Source: Doris montereyensis
Taxonomy: Eukaryota; Mollusca; Gastropoda; Nudibranchia; Dorididae
Reading direction: 5' to 3'
Assembly: GCA_037039925.1 (NCBI GenBank)
Contig: JAXRKP010000134.1
Location: forward strand, 407,799 to 471,798
Length of the DNA stretch: 64,000 nt
Part shown: positions 1-11,281 of the stretch, one piece after another
How the letters are laid out: each line of letters starts with the position of its first letter
Numbering within the stretch: position 1 is the stretch's first letter
Position numbers and translations under genes: made by a program
The notes under the pieces: generated by a model
The model's input: only the letters and a program-made list of their open reading frames with translations
Databases searched by the model: none
Told to the model about the DNA's origin: nothing

Positions 1-140
1 AGTTAACCCTGAAAGAAAATAACAAGGCCTGGTAGGGGGCCTCAGGGTGGCAGCCCCACCATCTACCTAGGGTACAGGGGGCTGATCCCCTGCTTATCCA
101 AAACAACCTGATTCAGAGAAGTAAAAGAAATATAACCGGT

Positions 141-377
141 TTGATCTTTCGAAGACAAACTTGGAAACGAACACGGACTGTGATTTTTGGAACATGGAAC
201 GTTAGGGCAATAAATGGAAAAGACTTAGAATTAGTTGAAGAAATGGAAAAATTCAAAGTAGATATTTTGGGCATTACAGAAACAAAGACAAAAGGACAAG
301 GAATAGAAAATGTAAGACCGAATCATATTTTAATCTTCTCAGGAGTAAATTCAAAGATAGAGCTAGAGCAGGAGTAG
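141..377 (+). pseudogene. LINE endonuclease N-terminal fragment
   Basis: This open stretch encodes the start of an apurinic-type endonuclease (GTWNVRAING, then DILGITETKTKG). It ends at a frameshift near position 350. The reading continues in another frame as KDRARAGVGLLVHKRH, which joins the next open stretch at 386-658 carrying LLLAYGPNEDA and LLGNLNAKVG. The pair is one endonuclease domain broken by an indel. Confidence 0.8.
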
Positions 378-1258
378 GCCTCCTAGTGCATAAAAGGCAT
401 GAAAAGCTATTAGAAAGTTGGAAACTTATATGCCCACGGCTATTGGAGGTAGATATTAAACCAAAAGGACGAGAAATTAAATTATTATTAGCTTATGGAC
501 CAAACGAAGACGCAACTAAAGAAGAAAAAGATATCTTCGAAAATGATTTACAAATAACTGCAGAGAATCTTAAATCCAAACAGGAACTAATGCTTTTAGG
601 AAATTTAAACGCTAAAGTAGGCAACAATGTAGAAACGTCAGGGAGGAGTAATAGGTAAAGAAGGAAACAAATTCTCCAAATGGAAAGAGACTCATAGATT
701 TTTGCCTAAAGAATAACATGAAAATAGCCAACACCTTTTTTCCTCATAAAGATATCCACAAATATACAAGAATAAATGAAGACAGGTGTGAAAAGTCAAT
801 GATAGACTACATAATAGTTAGCAGCTCCCCTTTTACAGTACATTGGATGCAAGAGTAAACAGAGGTGCAGAAATATTTAGTGATCATCATTTAGTGATTG
901 CCAAAATGAGATTACTGACTGAGAAAACCAACAGAAAAGGAAAGAGAAGAAAGCTACTAAACTCAAAATAGAGGAATTAAATAAAGCAGTAGTGAAACAG
1001 GTATATCAATCTAGGATGAAAAGATTTACCAGTGAAAGACAGATGGATCTGAATGATAGCACAAGAGAAGAAAAGTGGCAGATGTATAAAGAAACACCCC
1101 TCAGTTGTACTGAAGAGGTCTGTGGTAGGAAACAAATTAAAGGAGATGGGAAAAGAACAGCATGGTGGAATGAACATGTCAAGAATAAGATCAAAGAAAA
1201 GAAGGATGCCTGGAAGAAATACTTGCAAACAAAGAGACCAGAGGATAGGATAGATTAA

Positions 1259-2570
1259 GTGAATAAAACAACTATCGCCAAAGAGGAAGTGAGGAAAGCC
1301 AAACAGGAACAATGGGAAGAGTTTGAACAAAGACTCCTAGAAAGCTATCAAGGAAATCAAAAGCTGTTCTGGGGGGCAATGGAGAGCATGAGAAAGACTA
1401 AAGCATTCCCAATACGACAAATTAAGAATGTCAAAGGAGAAATAATGAAAGAAGACAGCCAAATCATGGAAACATGGAGAAAGCATTTTCACCAATTACA
1501 TAATCCCTCCAGAACGTATGAAACAAGAAGTACAGATCAATTAGTAAGAGTATCAAGTAATCCAGAGGAAACAGCTGAAGATGTAGATATACCAATGGAA
1601 GAAATCCAAACAGCTATAAGAAAAGTGAAATTAGGAAAATCCCCAGGAGCAGATCAAGTTTATCCAGAAATGATTAAAAACCAAATGGAGAGAGACAGAC
1701 AAACTACTATATGCAATATGCCAACAAGCATGGAAGTCCAAACAGGTGCCACACGACTGGAAGAAGGGAACGGTAGAACCATACATAAGAAAGGATCAAC
1801 TATGGAATGCTCAAACTATAAAGGGATATCACTACTTAGCGTTCCAGGAAAAGTATATGCTAGGATACTGAAAATGAGACTAAGGAAAGGAGTAGAGGAT
1901 CAAATTGAAGAATATCAGAGTGGATTTAGACCAGGAAGAAGTGTACAACTTACAAGATCACATATTTACAATTAGACAAATAATAGAAAAATCCCTTGAG
2001 AGAAACATTGACTTGCACCTGTGTTTTATTGACTTAGAAAAGGCATTTGACACTGTGAGGAGGGGCGGACTATGGCATTCCTTAAAAGAACACAATGTAG
2101 AGCAAAATTTAATAGAAGCCATTAAAAGTTTTTACAGTAAACCAACATGTGCAGTGAGAGCATCTGGAAACATATCTGCAGAATTTGATGTAGATAGAGA
2201 AATAAGACAGGGTTGTGTACTAAGTCCTCTTTTGTTTATCACATTTATGGATTCAGTCGCAAAGGCATCGTCAAAAATGAAGAAAATGAATGTAGGTATG
2301 TGGAAACTCAAATCAGTAAATGTATCAATGCTTTCATTTGCCGATAATTTAGTTCTGTTTGGAAAATCAGAAAGTGACCTTCAGTCGAATATCAACATTA
2401 TGAACAATGAACTAAATAAAAGAGGAATGAGAGTAAATGCAAAGAAAACCAAAACAATGCTAGTAACTAGGGAATCTAAAACACAAAATCTTAAATTGGG
2501 CATGGAGTATTTAGAACAAGTTCAAAGCTACAATTACTTAGGAGTAATGATTAACTCAGAGGAAAACTAA
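1259..2570 (+). pseudogene. LINE reverse-transcriptase region, frameshifted
   Basis: Two overlapping open stretches, 1259-1975 and 1905-2570, make up the linker and reverse transcriptase. The first contains RKVKLGKSPGADQV and KGSTMECSNYKGISLL, the usual fingers-region signatures. The second carries FIDLEKAFDTV (first catalytic Asp present), RQGCVLSPLLF and LSFADNLVLFGKS. FADN replaces the expected FADD, so one of the paired metal-binding aspartates is missing. The frame change between them lies within about 1905-1975. This is an inactive copy. Confidence 0.88.
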
Positions 2571-3145
2571 GAGAAGAAATCAGCCAGAGAATCAAAAAGG
2601 TAAGTGCAATATTTAACCATCTAGGAAAGGCATTTGTAGGTAAACAAGAATTGTCAACAAAAACCAAAATGGCAGTATATAATACAGTTTATTGTCCTAC
2701 TCTCCTCTATGGCAGCGAAACTTGGACCTTAGATAGTAGAGGATACAGTAGAGTACAGGCAGCTGAAATGAAATATCTAAGAAGAGTGGTAGGGAAAATT
2801 AAACGAGACAAAATCAGAAACACAACAATGAGAGATCAAACCAAAGCAGATGGCATAAAAACTAAGATAAAAACAAATCAATGGAGATGGTTTGGGCATG
2901 TAAACATAATGAATGACAATAGAATAGCTAAATCAGTATATAGTGCTAAAGCCCAAGGAAAAAGACCAAAAGGCAGACCTCGGAGAAAGTAGGAAGAAGA
3001 TATAAAAGAGGCATTGAAGCATAGAAAGGAAGGAAACAGAAAATGCCAGGACAGGGCATCCTGGAGAAAGATCATCTCGGGCATCTGAACCCATACACCG
3101 AAAGGTAGAATGGGAACTGATAAAGAAAGAAAAGAAAGCTATCAT

Positions 3146-4085
3146 AAACATCTCATACTTCCTGATCATACTAACATATACACAATAATAAACGAAATAA
3201 TACTGCAGTAGGCTGGTAAATACGAAAATACGAAATTGAATTTGAATACCTAACAGGTAGAACAGAGACAGTACAAAGACATACAACTTTTGGGCAAAAC
3301 CGCCCTTCCTTAGTCGTACGGTAACAATACAAATACTGTGCAACTGAGGGGAGGGCGATTTTTGCACGAAAATGTTATGTCTTTGTACTGTCTATGTTGT
3401 ACCTATTAGACCGTCAAATTAAATTTCGTATTTCCTCTTAACATGTACACAGACAACAAGCTCATTTCTTTTAGGGATCTCAAATAATAAATAAAAGAAA
3501 TTTCATTAAACGAAATGGTACTCCCAGACAAAATTTGCAACATTTGATGAATTTTGGTTGATTTTATTTTTCAATCAGGTTATTTTAAACGTTGTGCTCA
3601 AGCAAGGCCGTCTCTATATCAAGGTGGCCTTGGCTCAAGCTAACAAAAAGTCGAAACCACCATCATGAAGCTCGTATTAATCGTACAATGCGGAATACGA
3701 TGCTACAATGCATAAGGCCATCGTATAATTAGACACGGGTTGCCAATGGTTTGAATAGAGGATCGCGCAGCAGCTGAAATTCAGTTCAATAACATTCTGA
3801 ACTATAAATACTATAATACTGTTATTAGAAATATTATTATCCTGCACCCTGTTCATCGAGCACAAGTCAGGTTATGTCATTGAGATAATTGAGTTTGGTT
3901 ATTGTTTACTTTCATGACGTGAAACCACCATGATACCAATCAAAAAACTCATATCTGTAAAACAATTGTGACATGCATGGTAAATTACAGTTGGGATGTC
4001 ATCATCAATTTAGTTTAAAGTATATAATAGAAAGAAGGGAGGAAAACAGTCAGGGATGGTCACTCATACGACATAACTCAGCAGC
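3146..4085. other. Non-coding stretch between the LINE and a tandem array
   Basis: I see no gene here. The only structure noted is a hairpin near 3603-3633 built on CAAGGCCGTC and GGCCTTG arms, a motif that recurs at 22819 and 39232. Confidence 0.4.
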
Positions 4086-4211
4086 GCCATTACTTCCACA
4101 TCTAATAATATTATAGCAGGATGCTATCAAGGTTGTACACTGTAAAGTACATTACCTTTACTTCCACTTAGAATAATATTATAGTAAGATGCTATCTAAG
4201 GTTAAATATGA

Positions 4212-4360
4212 CAATAAAGGACAACTCCACTGATAAAGACAGAACAAACACGTGGCGTTTCGGCTATAACCCTTCGTCAGACAACAAACGAGAAATATCT
4301 AGAATTAGTAGAATCTAGATCTAAATTACCTCAGGTACCACACAATGTGATGTCAGAAGA
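4212..4360 (-). repeat. Interspersed repeat with hammerhead-like core, copy 1
   Basis: This is closely related to 22195-22345 and partly to 22495-22615. On the minus strand it reads CTGACGA, a short GC-rich hairpin, then GAAAC, the order found in hammerhead ribozyme cores. Penelope-like elements are known to carry such ribozymes, so a Penelope-like origin is possible but unproven. This copy has a substitution in the stem-II arm compared with the second copy. Confidence 0.55.
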
Positions 4361-4520
4361 AAAACAGAAAGCAGGAAGAAAGAAAAAGACAGTGATGATA
4401 AGAAACGTCATAGAGGGGGATGTGAAGAATAAGCGAGAGTGGAAGGTTCAGATCTAGAATGAAATAAAAATATGAAAATAATTAAGTAATAAAAGGTGAT
4501 AATGAGATAGAGTAAAGGAG

Positions 4521-4700
<180 letters not shown>

Positions 4701-5714
4701 GAAAGAAAAAAAAACAGGGAAGGAAGAAAGGAGACAGAGAGGTGTGAGTGTGAGTATGGGAAACAAGAAAGAAAAAAATAGGATAATGATAAGACTAGGT
4801 CTATATCTCACTGGGTTAGAAAGATGAAATGATAGAGAATGAATGAATGAAGGGAAGTATCAATCAGGCAAAAATTTACACTGAACGTGCGAGGTTGTAC
4901 ACTGTAAAGTACATTGCCATTACTTCCACTTCCAATAATGTTATAGTAACATGCTATCCAATGTTGTTGTACACTGTAAAGTACATTGTCATTACTTCCA
5001 CTTCCAATAATGTTATAGTAACATGCTATCCAATGTTGTTGTACACTGTAAAGTACATTGTCATTACTTCCACTTCCAATAATATTGTAGGAGGATGCTA
5101 TCCAATGTTGTTGTACACTGTAAAGTACATTGCCATTACTTCCACTTCCAATAATATTATAGCAGGATGCTATCCAAGGTTGTTGTACACTGTAAAGTAC
5201 ATTGTCATTACTTCCACTTCAACTTCCATCAATAATGTAGTAAGATGCTATCCAATGTTGTAGTAAACTGTAAAGTACATTGTCATTACTTCCACTTCCA
5301 TTAATATTGTAGTAAGATGCCATCCAATGTTGTTGTACACTGTAAAGTACATTGTCATTACTTCCACTTCCATTAATATTGTAGTAAGACTAAGATGCTA
5401 TCCAATGTTGTTGTACACTGTAAAGTACATTGTCATTACTTCCACTTCCATTAATATTGTAGTAAGATGCTATTTAATGTTGTAGTAAACTGTAAAGTAC
5501 ATTGCCATTATTTCCGCATCCATTAATATTGTAGTAAGATGGTATCAAGGTTGTACACTGTAAAGCACATTGCCATTACTTGAAATTCCCATAATATTAT
5601 AGCAAGATGCTATCCAATGTTGTACACTGTAAAGCACATTGCCATTACTTGAAATTCCAATAATATTATGTCAAGGTGGTATCCAAGCTTGTACACTGTA
5701 GTGTAAAATACATT

Positions 5715-6372
5715 GTATATGTGTATAATAATATCATGGCCTTTGACTTTCATTTTACCAAGGAAGCATTTTGTTGAAACTTATTTGATTTTTAATATAA
5801 CATTTGGAGCTAAAAACCAACTACACCCAACTCGATTAGTTCTATCATAGAACATGTCATTTTCACACCCGGAGGTGACAGTAAAATTATTTTTAAATAA
5901 TCCAAAGTACATTGTAGGACTAGATCAAGCCTATCTCAGATTACTCAGGTATTAATTCATAGAGGTTTGCATATATGATAGACAATGACACTTAAGGCTA
6001 AAACCTTTTGCTATCAAAGTCATCACATTTTAGTCTCGTCTGTTTTCTTGATTTCCCTGGTGAACTGGAAGCAAACTATCCACTACAATTTCTCCTAATT
6101 GTTTCCAGATTTTTTGTGTGATGTTTGTTTAATGGGTGACTGGTAGCATAGTTGTAGATCGTCGTCTGTGTGTTTTCTTAATTTTTTGTGAAGTAAATTG
6201 GCATTGCTTTGTTTGCATTATTTTCGGGTCTCTTTTTAAGATGTTTGTTTCAAAAACAATCTCCATTTTGCGTCCAGAATTTGGATAGTGTATGAAACAC
6301 GTCGATTTTGTTTTCCCTCTGTTGTCGTCATCGCCCATATTGCATAGGAGGACATAATATGTATAAGGAAAG
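5715..6372. other. Non-coding stretch, nothing recognised
   Basis: This is AT-rich unique-looking DNA between the 71-bp array and a pogo-like MITE. Short open frames on the minus strand show no family signature. Confidence 0.4.
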
Positions 6373-6374
6373 AA

Positions 6375-7246
6375 TTATACAATGGAGTCCACTTAAAGTC
6401 AACAGCGTGGGACTGAAATTTTGTTGTCTTAAAGCAGTTGACATGAACCATTTCTGAAGAGATTGTTGATTATCCCTACCTATACACTTTGTGTGCATCT
6501 GAACAAAGAAAAACCATTGGCTGGTCACTGAATCACTCACTTTGTTGAGAGGGTTGATGAAGAGTGGTGTTGAACAAAGTCTAGCAAGTGAGGGTACTGA
6601 GAGTAGATGGGCACGTCAGGACCATGCTCAGCCATAATAATATACTTATACGACATATACAGAAGAGATAGACCCACACACAATTGAGCCACAAAGTACA
6701 TGTAAAAAAGGCGATAGGAATAGCCTAGAACATTTAATTAACAAGGGATTTTCCTGTGACAATTGGTTGAGTTGACTTTAAGCAGAACCTCTTCCAGAAG
6801 CTGTTGATATAATCCAAATCGATTTATTATTGATTCGATTTACCCACATCCACAACTATGGTGATTTCAGGGTTTTTGATAGGAATTCTAATTTTGCCTG
6901 GACTGCCCTGTAAACAGCCAAGGGATCTTTGACTTGCACAGAGTGTCGTGATCTGCACATGGGACCTCGTTTTTATCATCTTTCTCCGATGGGTCTAGGT
7001 GTTGATCTACTTACCTGGACCAGGGGGGTAGATTTTACTCGAAAAAACAAGAAAATCTTTCAACCGTTGGCGGAGTTTGAACCCACAACCTTTGGGTTAA
7101 GAGGCATACACCGTGTCTCTACACTACCTCGTCCCCCAATCGAGTACAATGAATTGATATGGAAAAAAAAACGTACTGCTATAAAAGTTGATTTAACCGG
7201 AAATTGACGTTAAGCGAGTTGAATTTACGCGGACTCCACTGTATAA
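6375..7246. mobile_element. Pogo/Tigger-like MITE with a nested SINE
   Basis: The two ends are imperfect inverted repeats. The left end near 6376 reads TATACAATGGAGTCCACTTA and the right end near 7246, read on the other strand, is TATACAGTGGAGTCCGCGTA. TA dinucleotides flank them. This layout (CAGTGGAGTCC start, TA target) fits non-autonomous pogo/Tigger-type elements. No transposase remains inside. A minus-strand SINE of family B (6836-7137) was inserted into it. A related single end occurs near 48455. Confidence 0.7.
6836..7137 (-). mobile_element. tRNA-derived SINE, family B (minus copy)
   Basis: This is the reverse orientation of the copies at 47309-47612 and 53187-53491. It has a tRNA-like head with a B-box-like GTTTGAACCC counterpart, the middle block that reads GTGTGCAGATCACAACAC in other copies, and an A-rich tail of TCAAA-type repeats. 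The 92-residue open frame over it is not a gene. Confidence 0.8.
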
Positions 7247-7486
7247 GTGTAGTCTTGTTGTCTAAAGCTGTGTCTCCTGTGTGGAACGTCTTAATGTCTT
7301 CTTTGTCTCCCAGTAACGATCCAGTTTTCTTACATGTTTCTGATAAGTGTTTAAGTTCTGTTCGTTCATGTTTACCTTAAAGCTTTCGTTTACTTCCAAC
7401 CCTGCTGTGAATACTGCTTTTTCTTATTCCCAACCAACTGTTATGAATATGACTTTTTCTTAATCCAAACTATTATTATTATTATA

Positions 7487-7521
<35 letters not shown>

Positions 7522-8440
7522 GATTATTATTATTCTTTTCATTATCTTTATTATTATTATTATTATAGGCTACATAGATACGGTTTTTGCAAGGCAGCCA
7601 CTGTGGGAAATCGCGGCTTTTATTTGACAGTTTCCTATTATTTTTAGTTATTATCAGGTTGGTCTATTGCATAATTTCACCGATCTCCAAAAGCTAAATT
7701 TCAAAACTGCTTTTTTAATGGTTTGGATGTTTTAACACGGCCAATCTGCATCTCAACATGTAATTATATTTTTGAAAGGGTTTGGCCTAATAAAGCAGAC
7801 CTTTCCCTCATCGTTAAAGTAACACCAGATCTAACAACCGTAGCCATATTTTTGTAAAAATAAAAGCCAATATTTATTGTTTTCTCCCTTATGTGTCCAC
7901 CCTTAGTTCCTCCAGCCATCACAAACCTCTACCCCTCTCTTGTCTTCCCAATCAACTCAGAAGATTTGTTTTGTTTCTATTTCTTCTACAGACACACATG
8001 TACTATATTCATGAACCTAGTGACGTCAGGCGGGTCAAGGCAAGAGCACCGTCCCGCTCAAACAGAGCTTGGTGACCCATTGACTCTAACGTTATCGATC
8101 AATAATTGCTCCGCAGTATCACTGGGCGGGATGGGGTGGTAGAGATGATGATTAATGAAACCTTGATGATGCCCTTGAGTATCTGAAGTCACTTATTGAT
8201 GCTCAGTAGCTTAGATTGTGTAATTTGTAATGTCTTCTTGATCATAAAATGTCAAAATCTAAATTTTTTGATTGAGCCTTTACATTTTCTGACCCTGCTG
8301 TCTAGAGCACTCTGTCACCTAATACAGGAAATTCCATTTCAGTCAATTCCGTCAAAAGATTGTTGAAAACAGAATTTTTCGCTCTTCATTCCATACGCTA
8401 AGTTGAATATGTGATTAATGTTAGGCTTAAGTGTGTATCT
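7247..8440. other. Non-coding stretch with (ATT)n and dispersed repeat fragments
   Basis: An (ATT)n microsatellite lies at about 7481-7566. Bases 7393-7475 match, in inverted orientation, part of a repeat at 37794-37940 (motif TTCCCAACCCTGCTGTGAAT). No gene was recognised. Confidence 0.5.
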
Positions 8441-8615
8441 GTGTTTCTGATGTATTATTAATTATCTTTAATTATCTAGGTATGTACACTATTATCATTG
8501 TTGTCATGCTTGTATCCTAATGTTCCATATCACATTTTCATTGTGAAGTGCCTTTGAGCATATTGTTATGGATATAGGCGCTAAATAAATCATGAATTAT
8601 TATTACTTGCCCCTT
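8440..8615 (+). repeat. Retroposon-type tail with GCGCTAAATAAAT
   Basis: The block near 8545-8610 reads GTGAAGTGCCTTTGAGCA, then GGATATAGGCGCTAAATAAA and ATT triplets. This resembles the 3' tails of many invertebrate SINEs and LINEs. A reverse-oriented counterpart with AAT triplets lies at 11225-11335. Confidence 0.5.
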
Positions 8616-8863
8616 TGATTCTTACATTAATGACACACAAATAATAATAATTACATAGATACAATAATATACAATTGTGTGAGGTCCTAATTGACCCCTG
8701 GTTTACAAATCTTCAGAGCATACATGGCACACAAACAAGGTTAACATTACATGTATATACATGCATTACCTCTCTGCCTATCCTTTCATTCTTTTCTCCT
8801 ATGATATCTCAGCTAAAACAACATTTTAGGAATCATTCTTTTTTTCAAGTTACTGCATTTTCT

Positions 8864-8869
8864 TTTATT
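8864..8869 (-). promoter_or_regulatory. Candidate poly(A) signal of ENGASE
   Basis: AATAAA on the minus strand lies about 45 bases past the ENGASE stop codon. Use of this signal is inferred from position only. Confidence 0.4.
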
Positions 8870-8912
8870 CTGATTAGATGTGACCTGTATAATATTTTCA
8901 AGGCATCGATTG

Positions 8913-11225
8913 TTAACGCAGATTTAGTTTCAATTTCTGACCAAGAAGAGATGACCCTACTTTCAGGACAGGTAGAATAGTAAATCCAACAGGACATTTC
9001 ACTCCCACACCTTGCTTATGCTTATAAATGTAATAACTTGAAACTGATGAGCCAACAAAGTGTTCAGCACCAGTGCCATCTTGAAAAAATATGAGGTAGA
9101 AGTTGATATCACTATCGTGGGACACTTTCCAATGTAAAAAGTAACATGAGTGCTGACACGTGACGACACTCTTCTGGCTGTCTGTTGATGTTTCACAATC
9201 TGAAAGATGCTCAAATCTTTTGTCAAAAGCATGAGACTTCTGTGAGGTTCCTGTCTCTTCTCTCACTGACTCTGGGCAGGGTACTTCCCACCTGCTGTAG
9301 AAACACTCATGTGAAACGATGGTGTCAATTCTGGAAAGACACATAGGAAGTGAGTCTTCCACTAACAAGCACGATTCTCTAACAAGGTGGATTGGTACTA
9401 AATCTCTGCTTGTCTTTCTTTGATGAACCTGTGAACGAAATAGAAGAAAACCTTTAGAGAAGCCAATACAGACAAACACAGTAACATCTGATGATATTTC
9501 CAGGGTGGAGTACATTGGTTACTTATAACATTCTTTTTTAAACTGTCCACAAAATGGCATCCTGACCAGGGACCTTATCTCAACTATTTCATTCAATGTT
9601 AACTAGACTGGTTTGAACTACAGTTCTTGTAAGTCCTCATGACCTCGAAGGAACTACTATAAATTCTTAAAATAATGCCTGATATAACTTATGACTCAGT
9701 TAACAATTATGTATAAATACACAATGTAATAAAAAATCTTTCACTGGTAATGAACTTTGAAATCTTATTGTCCTTTTAGTAGAGTTCAAGTCAAGATTTT
9801 TAAAGTGGTTTTCGATCAATAAAAATATGAACAAACTCAAGTTTAAAAAAGATCAACCTACTTTCAAATGACCGAGAGAGACAGAAATACATTCCTGCTC
9901 TGATTCGGAGTTAGACTTTGTGGCTTGTTGTGGTACCAGAAGTATTGCTAATTCTACACTCTGAGTTTCTTCAGCATTCCTCAAAAGGTGATTGACGTCA
10001 AAACAAAATGAGCTATAAAAAATAAAAACACATGACTGTATTATTATTATGTAAAACATGGGGAAACTGGAGAAGAATATAATACTCAAAAGAGAAGCAG
10101 CAACAATATCATATGGTTGAGTAAAGGTCATTGCAAATTGATGGAATTAATTTTCTTTACATCTTCCATCCTAAAATGTTTCATTTTCATTAGAGCAGAA
10201 GAGTTATATGTGTAGAAGTTTTTTGTTTATTATTTGTATTTTGGGGCTAAATTTGTAGTAAATTTGAAGAAATGAAATCTATTTCAACATAAACAGTTCA
10301 AACAGACAATTAAAATGATAAAAGCACCCACCTTTCCATCCAACCACGATTTTTATCCTTTGGCCCCTTGTCATCAAACACAAATTTCACATTCTCTGGT
10401 AGTACCGGTGTCTTCATTAACAATGATGAATTTATTGAATTGATTACACTGCTTTCATTCACATCACTTCTATCCATTACAGACAAAGCTAAGGAACTGT
10501 CCTTGCATTCATGTATAAGCGCAATGCCAAAATCATATGATTGCATTCGCCCGTGGATCTTCCAGATGGCAGAGATTTGCAGTGGCTCATTTTTTGCCAA
10601 GAGTATTCTGAAAATGCTGGGAAAGAAGACAGTATATTCAAAGTAACTTATGTCTCCCTTGTGTTAAGGGCAGAAAGGTTGAGATGCCCAACATGGATTC
10701 TAAACCATACCTTAAAGAATTGGATAATTATGCATTTGAACTAGTTTTTTCACATCTTTTATTTTCAAACACAAAGAACCCCCCCCCAAAAAAAAAAAAA
10801 AAGTCAACGATAAACAAAAAAATCTGAAAAACAAATGAAACAACATAAAACCCCAACAAAACCAAGAAAAACAAAGACAACACCCTCTCCCCCCACTCCA
10901 AACATGAAACCACACAAAATCAGTTAAAGGGCCAGAAGTAAAAACCCCTAGTTATGAGCTCTAAGTGTAAATATATTTTTCAATAATAAAATGATTCCTT
11001 AAAAATCAATTTTTCAGTTTACAAACCTCTTGGCTATGGGCAGGTCTTTTTATCGGGCACAGATATTTTAACACATCCACCACCAAGAAAAGCCTCACTC
11101 GATTCAAACTCTTTGAACAAAAAAAGAAAATTAAGTAAATTAAGCACATGCATATCAAAGACAAGCCATAACAATTTTTAAGAAATGCAAAGACAAAAAG
11201 GAAGCGAAGGTAGGAACTTAACTTA

Positions 11226-11281
<56 letters not shown>

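Larger units (their letters stand above)
1..3145 (+). mobile_element. Degenerate RTE-like non-LTR retrotransposon (LINE), nearly full length
   Basis: The element carries an endonuclease domain followed by a reverse transcriptase. The endonuclease start (about 180-330) shows the GTWNVR motif and ITETKTKG, as in RTE-like and 'craniofacial development protein 2-like' endonucleases, and DYIIVS appears near 800. The RT core is at 1900-2570 with FIDLEKAFDTV and RQGCVLSPLLF. The usual FADD box reads FADN, so a catalytic aspartate is lost. The C-terminal region (2651-2992) has LLYGSETW and WRWFGHV, common at the end of this LINE type. The frame changes several times (near 350, 660, 1700 and 1950, and after 2570) and there are stops, so it cannot encode a working protein. 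The 5' end may lie before base 1. The 3' end finishes in an AAAG-rich tail near 3120-3143. Clade assignment to RTE is inference. Confidence 0.9.

Noticed and set aside
6929..7207. 92-residue frame
   Set aside because: It overlaps a SINE B copy in reverse orientation and is not coding.
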